NCBI GenBank assembly: GCA_041617155.1
Contig: JBFJPL010000035.1
Span: forward strand, 1-38,304
From: CAMYKD01 sp041617155
Lineage (GTDB): Bacteria; Pseudomonadota; Alphaproteobacteria; Kiloniellales; JAKSDN01
Length of the DNA: 38,304 bases
Direction: 5' to 3'
The notes beneath the pieces are model-generated. The model searched no databases, was not told where the DNA came from, and saw nothing but the letters and a program-made list of their open reading frames with translations. Shown here piece by piece: positions 33,520-38,304 of the stretch (positions are counted from its first letter, which is position 1; each line of letters opens with the position of its first letter). The translations under genes and the position numbers were made by a program.

Positions 33520-34701
33520 ATGTCGGTTAAGTCGTTAAGGCCGGGTACACGGGTTGGCCGTTCGGCGCCTTCGACGACCGAATGGCCGGGCACCGACGCC
33601 GAAATCGACGCCTGGACCGATCACTACTTCAAGCGAACAAAGCAGGCGGTCGCAAGGTTCGGCGATCAGCCTGTCACCTACGCGGTCTTTCTGCGGCGCC
33701 CGGTGATCTCGGCGCCCCGGTTGGCCCTTGGCTGGCTTGATCATGTCGCCAAGCAACGCGGCGTCACTTTCGACGTGGACCTGCGCTACCAGGAGGGGCG
33801 CTGGGTTGGTGCCGGCGAGCCGATGATCTACGTGACCGGATCCTTCGAGAATCTGGTCGATCTCGAAACCTTGCTGCTGCAGAAGCTGGGGCCGGCCTGT
33901 GTAGCGGCCTACAATGCCTACACCATGTGTGCCGACCTGCCCAAGGTCGCCTTTTTGGCCATGGATGCTCGTCACTGCGGCGGCACCGAGATGGCCGAAC
34001 TCATGGCCTATGCGGCTTCGGTCGGCTCCGCCCGCGCCAAGCGCAAGGTTGGTGCCGTCGGCTTCATCGGCAACGCGACCGACGCGACCGCGCACTACTT
34101 CGACACCGACGGCGGCAAGGGCACCATGCCCCACGCCTTGATCGGTTATGCCGGTTCCACCTTGCGGGCGGCCGAAATGTTCGACGAGTGTTTCCCGACC
34201 GAGCCCATGACCGTGCTGGTCGACTACTTCGCCCGTGAACTGACCGACTCGCTGACCGTGTGCCGTCGGTTTCCCGGGCGCGCCGCCAAGGGCGAACTCG
34301 CCATGCGCATCGATACCCCCGGCGGGCGCTTCGTCGAGGGGCTGGACCCGGCGGCTTCCTATGCAGTGCTCGAGCGCAATGTGCCCGGCACGATCCGCGG
34401 CTACCGGAACGAGCAGGAACTACGCTACCTGGTCGGACCCGGTGTATCGGCGGCGGCTATATGGCACCTTCGCGAGGCACTGGACCGAGAGGGCTTCCAC
34501 AAGGTCAAGATCGTCGCATCCTCTGGTTTCAACCCGGCCAAGTGCAAGTTGATGGCCGAAGCCGACGCGCCGGTCGACATGATCGGCACCGGCTCCTACC
34601 TGCCGGAACGCTGGTCGGAGACCTATGCCACCGCCGACATCATCGAGTACGACGGCGTAGCCCGCGTCAAGGTGGGCCGCGAGTTCTTGCTCAGAAAATA
34701 G
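33520..34701 (+). CDS. Nicotinate phosphoribosyltransferase-like protein
   Basis: 393 residues from the ATG at 33520; an ATG at 33499 adds seven residues but has a weaker ribosome site. The fold of type II phosphoribosyltransferases is suggested by the N-terminal TDHYFKRTKQ (phosphoribosyl-binding region), EPMIYVTGSFENLVDLET, MDARHCGGTEMAEL, then MPHALIGYAG, DTPGGRF and IGTGSYLP. NAPRT makes nicotinate mononucleotide from nicotinate and PRPP, the first step of the salvage (Preiss-Handler) route. A full NAPRT usually has about 400 residues, so length fits. NAD synthetase lies 1.8 kb further on, which supports an NAD role. Confidence 0.8.
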   Translation: MSVKSLRPGTRVGRSAPSTTEWPGTDAEIDAWTDHYFKRTKQAVARFGDQPVTYAVFLRRPVISAPRLALGWLDHVAKQRGVTFDVDLRYQEGRWVGAGEPMIYVTGSFENLVDLETLLLQKLGPACVAAYNAYTMCADLPKVAFLAMDARHCGGTEMAELMAYAASVGSARAKRKVGAVGFIGNATDATAHYFDTDGGKGTMPHALIGYAGSTLRAAEMFDECFPTEPMTVLVDYFARELTDSLTVCRRFPGRAAKGELAMRIDTPGGRFVEGLDPAASYAVLERNVPGTIRGYRNEQELRYLVGPGVSAAAIWHLREALDREGFHKVKIVASSGFNPAKCKLMAEADAPVDMIGTGSYLPERWSETYATADIIEYDGVARVKVGREFLLRK

Positions 34702-34815
34702 TGCGCTGTGTTGGAAAGAACCAATTAACCAGTCCTTTTCCAATGCGCCGCATCATCCTCTCCCGCCGCCGCTGGTAGGTCCGGTGCCGTCCAAGGTCTC
34801 AGGAGATGTTTGCCG

Positions 34816-35130
34816 ATGATAACCTCGACACTCGAGTCCGTGCCTGGTCGGGCTATCACCACCCACTTGGGAATCGTCCAGGGCAGCACCGTTCGCGCCA
34901 AGCATATCGGCCGGGATATCGCTGCAAGCTTCAAGAACATCGTTGGCGGCGAGCTCAGGGGCTACAGCGAGTTGTTGAGCGAGGCCCGGCGGGAGGCCTT
35001 CGAGCGCATGGTGCAGCAGGCCGAGGCCAAGGGTGCCAACGCGGTGTTGAATGTGCGCTTTACAACCTCATCGGTGGCGCAAGGTGCGTCTGAAATACTG
35101 GCCTACGGCAGTGCCGTCGTGGTCGAGTGA
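34816..35130 (+). CDS. YbjQ/UPF0145-family protein (heavy-metal-binding-domain type)
   Basis: 104 residues from the ATG at 34816 (caggaga upstream). The whole protein is one YbjQ domain: STLESVPGR at the start, GELRGYSELLSEARREAFERM, then AKGANAVLNVRFTTS and a C-terminal EILAYGSAVVV. The family forms pentamers and is of unknown function, despite the name heavy-metal-binding. It sits three bases before the start of a second YbjQ-like gene with a membrane anchor, and both precede an M48 peptidase, so they very likely act together. Confidence 0.88.
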   Translation: MITSTLESVPGRAITTHLGIVQGSTVRAKHIGRDIAASFKNIVGGELRGYSELLSEARREAFERMVQQAEAKGANAVLNVRFTTSSVAQGASEILAYGSAVVVE

Positions 35131-35133
35131 TGC

Positions 35134-35595
35134 ATGCAGTACCTTTCGGAGTTCGCCAACCTTCTCATCCCGCTGCTGCTGCTGTTGGCCGGCTATGGCG
35201 CCGGACGCCTGGCGGAGCGGCGGCACTACAGGTCGATCCTCCGACGCGAGGAAGAGTTAAGCGACTTGATCATCGTGATATGCAAGACCCTGCCAGCGTC
35301 CATGCCGGCTTCGGACACCCGTCTGGTCATGGGTAGCGTCGTTGTCTCGGTCGACTACTTCAAACGCTTTGTCGCGCAGCTGCGTATGATCTTCGGCGGC
35401 CGTGTTCATACCTACGAGAGCCTTCTCGATCGGGGGCGGCGCGAGGCCTTGCTGCGCATGCAGAAGCAAGCCAGGGCGCTGGGGGCGGCGGCAATTTTCA
35501 ACACCCGGTTTGAAACCAGTTCGATTTCCAAAGGCGCCAAGAACAACATAGGATCGGTCGAGGTTCTGGCTTACGGGACGGCTGTGATTCCTTGA
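35134..35595 (+). CDS. Membrane-anchored YbjQ-like protein
   Basis: 153 residues. An N-terminal transmembrane helix (LLIPLLLLLAGYGAGRLAE, about 10-28) is followed by a positively charged stretch and a YbjQ-like domain (about 60-152) containing VHTYESLLDRGRREALLRMQ, ALGAAAIFNTRFETSS and VEVLAYGTAVI, matching the shorter protein just upstream segment by segment. The start ATG lies three bases after the upstream stop. A soluble/anchored pair suggests a hetero-oligomer held at the inner membrane (inference). The following M48 gene may start at a TTG overlapping its stop, or at 35622. Confidence 0.85.
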   Translation: MQYLSEFANLLIPLLLLLAGYGAGRLAERRHYRSILRREEELSDLIIVICKTLPASMPASDTRLVMGSVVVSVDYFKRFVAQLRMIFGGRVHTYESLLDRGRREALLRMQKQARALGAAAIFNTRFETSSISKGAKNNIGSVEVLAYGTAVIP

Positions 35596-35621
35596 CGGGA
35601 TCGGGCCACAACGCCGCTGCA

Positions 35622-36464
35622 ATGAAATTCAAGAACGTCAAGGTGCCGGAAGGCATCAACGTCAGCCGCCATAGTCCGGTCGCGGATTTCTTTATTCTGT
35701 CTACCGGCATTGTGGTGGGTTTCGCCGCGCTCGCCGCCGGCCTCTTGTATTTCGGGGCGGCGCTGGCACGCCATACACCGGTGTCATGGGAGAATGCTTT
35801 GGCCGGCGCGCTATTCGAGGGCCGGGATCCGGCGGTTAATGTCCGCACGACAGAGATCGTCGAAGAGCTACAGGCGCTGGCAGACCGGCTATCCATTTAC
35901 ATCGATCTGCCCGAAGGGATGACGGTCACGGTCCACTATTGGGACGACGATCAAATCAACGCCTTCGCCACTCTTGGCGGCCATGTATTCATTGCGCGTG
36001 GACTTCTGGAGCGCATGCCCAACGAGAACTCCCTCGCCATGGTCATGGCCCACGAGATCGCCCACGTGGCCCATCGGGATCCGGTGGCGGCGCTTGGCGG
36101 CGTGGTGTTATTGCAACTCTTGCTTGCGGTCGCTCTGGATACGGCGCCGACCTCGCTGGAACAGTTGGTCACCGGGCCCAACGCTCTGTTGCTGAGCGGC
36201 TTCAGCCGCGAGACGGAACGGCAAGCGGATACCGCAGGACTGCACGCGGTTGCCGCACTCTACGGCCATGTCGCCGAGACCAGCACGATCTTCGAGGTAT
36301 TCCTGAAGCAGCCCGAACCGCCGGAACTTCTGAGCACGCATCCGCTCAGCCGGGATAGGATCGACCGGATCGCTGCATTGGCCCGCACCGAGGGCTGGGC
36401 GCTCGACGGCCCGCGCACACCGCTTGCATCGCCGCTTGTGAAGCCGCCGGCTGCGGTCAGGTGA
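35622..36464 (+). CDS. M48-family membrane metallopeptidase
   Basis: 280 residues from the ATG at 35622; a TTG at 35592 would overlap the stop of the previous gene. One N-terminal transmembrane segment (about 22-50). Zinc site HEIAHVAHRD: H144, E145, H148; the third ligand is E199 in SRETERQADTAGL, typical of M48 (HtpX/Oma1/Ste24). A second hydrophobic stretch (VVLLQLLLAVAL, about 161-172) lies between. The catalytic domain follows a single helix, as in Oma1-like proteases that act in membrane protein quality control. Third in a run of YbjQ, anchored YbjQ and peptidase, which suggests regulation of the protease by the YbjQ proteins. Confidence 0.9.
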   Translation: MKFKNVKVPEGINVSRHSPVADFFILSTGIVVGFAALAAGLLYFGAALARHTPVSWENALAGALFEGRDPAVNVRTTEIVEELQALADRLSIYIDLPEGMTVTVHYWDDDQINAFATLGGHVFIARGLLERMPNENSLAMVMAHEIAHVAHRDPVAALGGVVLLQLLLAVALDTAPTSLEQLVTGPNALLLSGFSRETERQADTAGLHAVAALYGHVAETSTIFEVFLKQPEPPELLSTHPLSRDRIDRIAALARTEGWALDGPRTPLASPLVKPPAAVR

Positions 36465-36504
36465 CCGACTTGCCAGCTTGGGGCTGCGGGCGTAAGTAAC
36501 CTCT

Positions 36505-38193
36505 ATGACCGACCGTCTTGCCATAGCTCTGGCCCAGCTCAACCCGACTATGGGGGCGATCGAGGCCAATGCCGAGCTGGTCCGCGAGGCGCGGGCCAAG
36601 GCGGCGGCACTCGGTGCCGATCTGGTGGTCGGCACCGAACTCTGTATCACCGGCTATCCGCCCGAGGATCTGGTCCTCAAACCAGCCTTTCTCGAGCAGG
36701 CGCGCAAGGCGGTGGAGGCGTTGGCGGCCGAGACCGGTGATGGCGGCCCGGCGATTCTGGTGGGCGCGCCCTGGCGTGAGGAAGGCGTGGTTAGCGGAAC
36801 CCTGCGCCACCACGTTCATAACGCGGCCATCCTAATGGACGGCGGCGAGATCGGCGCATTGCGCTTCAAGCACGACCTTCCAAACTACAGCGTGTTCGAC
36901 GAGAAGCGGATATTCAAGGCAGGGCTGATGCCTGGCCCGGTCAACTTTCGCGGTGTCCGCCTGGGCATACCGATCTGCGAGGATATCTGGACACCCGATG
37001 TGGTCGAATGCCTGGTCGAGTCAGGTGCCGAGGTCCTAGTCGTGCCGAACGGCAGTCCTTATGAAATGGACAAGAACGACGTACGCCTGCAGCTTGCCAT
37101 CTCCCGGGTTACGGAGAGCGGTCTGCCGTTGATCTTCGTGAATCAGGTTGGCGGTCAGGATGAGCTTGTTTTCGACGGCGCCTCCTTCGTACTTGACGCC
37201 AACTGCCGTCTGCGCGCCCAGTTGCCGGCCTTCGAAGAGGCGCTGCTGGTCACCCATTGGCGACGCGGGGCGGACGATGTCTGGACTTGCGAGGACGCTG
37301 CGGTGACTCCGCCGGAAAACGGCATGGAGTCGGTCTATGGCGCTTTGGTGCTGGGGTTGCGCGACTATGTGGGCAAGAACGGTTTCCCCGGCGTGGTGAT
37401 CGGCCTGTCCGGCGGGATCGATTCGGCGCTCACGGCGGCCGTGGCGGTCGACGCGTTGGGTCCGAAACGGGTGCACTGCGTGATGATGCCGTCGCCCTAT
37501 ACCAGCCAGGACAGCCTCGACGATGCGGCCGAGGCGGCACGCCTGCTCGGCGTGCGGCTGGACCAGATCGCCATCGAGCCGGCGATGCAGGCCTTCGAGA
37601 CCATGCTGCGGCCGATGTTCGACGGTCGCGAGGCGGACATCACCGAGGAGAACATACAGGCCCGGGCGCGCGGCCTGACGTTGATGGCGATCTCCAACAA
37701 GCTCGGCCATATGGTGCTCTCGACCGGCAACAAGTCGGAGATGTCGGTCGGCTATGCCACGCTTTACGGCGACATGTGCGGCGGCTTCAACGTGCTGAAG
37801 GACGTCTACAAGACCACGGTCTACAAGCTTTCCAGTTGGCGCAATCAGGCCATGCCGAAGGGCGGTCTGGGCCCGGCCGGGCGGGTTATTCCGGAGCGGA
37901 TCATCACCAAGGCTCCCTCGGCAGAACTCAAGCCCAATCAGACCGACCAGGATTCCCTGCCGCCGTACGACCGGCTGGATGATATGCTGCACTGCCTGAT
38001 CGAAGAGGAGCGGTCGGTCGCCGAAATCGTTATGCGCGGTCACGATCGGGCAACGGTCAACCGGGTCTGGCGCCTGCTGGAGAACGCCGAATACAAGCGC
38101 CGCCAAGCGCCGCCCGGCGTCAAGATCACCGCTCGCGCCTTCGGCCGCGACCGCCGCTATCCGATCACCAACGCGTTCAAGGGCCCGCTGTAG
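36505..38193 (+). CDS. nadE: Glutamine-dependent NAD(+) synthetase
   Basis: 562 residues, the long form. The N-terminal nitrilase-type glutaminase domain (about 1-260) has the triad E45 (VGTELCITGYPPEDL), K122 (RFKHDLPNY) and C158 (GIPICEDIW). The C-terminal synthetase domain carries the ATP PP-loop SGGIDSALTAAVA and NKSEMSVGYATLYGDM, which binds deamido-NAD. It amidates nicotinate adenine dinucleotide with glutamine, ending NAD synthesis. Starts 40 bp after the M48 gene on the same strand. The NAPRT-like gene two transcripts back supplies the first salvage step. Confidence 0.97.
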   Translation: MTDRLAIALAQLNPTMGAIEANAELVREARAKAAALGADLVVGTELCITGYPPEDLVLKPAFLEQARKAVEALAAETGDGGPAILVGAPWREEGVVSGTLRHHVHNAAILMDGGEIGALRFKHDLPNYSVFDEKRIFKAGLMPGPVNFRGVRLGIPICEDIWTPDVVECLVESGAEVLVVPNGSPYEMDKNDVRLQLAISRVTESGLPLIFVNQVGGQDELVFDGASFVLDANCRLRAQLPAFEEALLVTHWRRGADDVWTCEDAAVTPPENGMESVYGALVLGLRDYVGKNGFPGVVIGLSGGIDSALTAAVAVDALGPKRVHCVMMPSPYTSQDSLDDAAEAARLLGVRLDQIAIEPAMQAFETMLRPMFDGREADITEENIQARARGLTLMAISNKLGHMVLSTGNKSEMSVGYATLYGDMCGGFNVLKDVYKTTVYKLSSWRNQAMPKGGLGPAGRVIPERIITKAPSAELKPNQTDQDSLPPYDRLDDMLHCLIEEERSVAEIVMRGHDRATVNRVWRLLENAEYKRRQAPPGVKITARAFGRDRRYPITNAFKGPL

Positions 38194-38304
38194 GCGGCCG
38201 CTTGACGGCCTTGCAAGGCCGGCCTAGAACAAGGCCCATGTTCTGGCTCGACCCACGATGTATGGCACGCTGAAGGGCTTTGCCCGCTAGACTTTCCGCA
38301 CCCC
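38194..38304. other. 111-bp end of window, no gene seen
   Basis: Holds the palindrome ggccttgcaaggcc (38207-38220) just after nadE, which has no loop and no T-run and so is a poor terminator. Nothing else is supported. Confidence 0.4.

Noticed and set aside
38207..38220. Palindrome ggccttgcaaggcc after nadE as terminator
   Set aside because: No loop and no T-run; too short to call.
1..38304. CRISPR arrays, tRNA and rRNA genes
   Set aside because: No spaced direct repeats of CRISPR type and no tRNA T-loop/acceptor pattern were found in the intergenic regions.

Overview
This window looks like a chromosomal segment of a high-GC alphaproteobacterium, probably Rhodospirillales or a close relative. 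The signs are dense GC-rich coding, a glutathione reductase of the short bacterial type, a class II (plant-type) DAHP synthase, a glutamine-dependent NAD synthetase, several CHASE or repeat-rich histidine kinases without paired output regulators, and CtrA-like TTAA-N7-TTAA sites. This placement is an inference from gene content; there is no rRNA or tRNA in the window.

Region by region. 1-3868: a catabolic cluster with the 3' end of an FGGY sugar kinase, a DeoR repressor, an enolase-superfamily enzyme resembling hydroxyproline-betaine epimerase, and a DapA/NanA-family lyase, with a strongly structured intergenic element (2732-2832) before the last gene. 4179-11659 (minus strand): two tandem copies of a two-gene unit, a CHASE-domain sensor kinase followed by a peptidoglycan-binding lipoprotein with a surface-antigen-like C-terminus. 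11775-14832: an SDR oxidoreductase and a HAD phosphatase overlapping by 8 bp, divergent from a glutamine-synthetase-family enzyme. 15067-18272: glmU-glmS, the UDP-GlcNAc supply operon. 18277-20766: a class 3 lipase and a succinate-semialdehyde-type dehydrogenase, divergent. 20861-25010 (minus strand): a membrane histidine kinase with six 25-residue coiled-coil repeats, followed by a soluble protein with three receiver domains and a kinase core whose phosphoacceptor histidine is replaced by lysine.

25011-28066 is the least ordinary part: AT-rich intergenic DNA, a small zinc-ribbon protein, a TPR lipoprotein-like or periplasmic protein, a truncated IS1595-type transposase, and two small minus-strand genes (51 and 66 aa), the second with six regularly spaced cysteines. 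28067-31831: glutathione reductase, a DUF4153-type membrane protein and a small hypothetical gene. 32068-38193: class II DAHP synthase, a nicotinate phosphoribosyltransferase-like protein, a three-gene set of two YbjQ-family proteins plus an M48 membrane peptidase, and NAD synthetase.

The best candidates for something undescribed are the tandemly duplicated CHASE-kinase/lipoprotein module (possibly an envelope sensor pair), the kinase plus His-less three-receiver protein (a candidate branched phosphorelay), and the six-cysteine mini-protein beside the transposase remnant.
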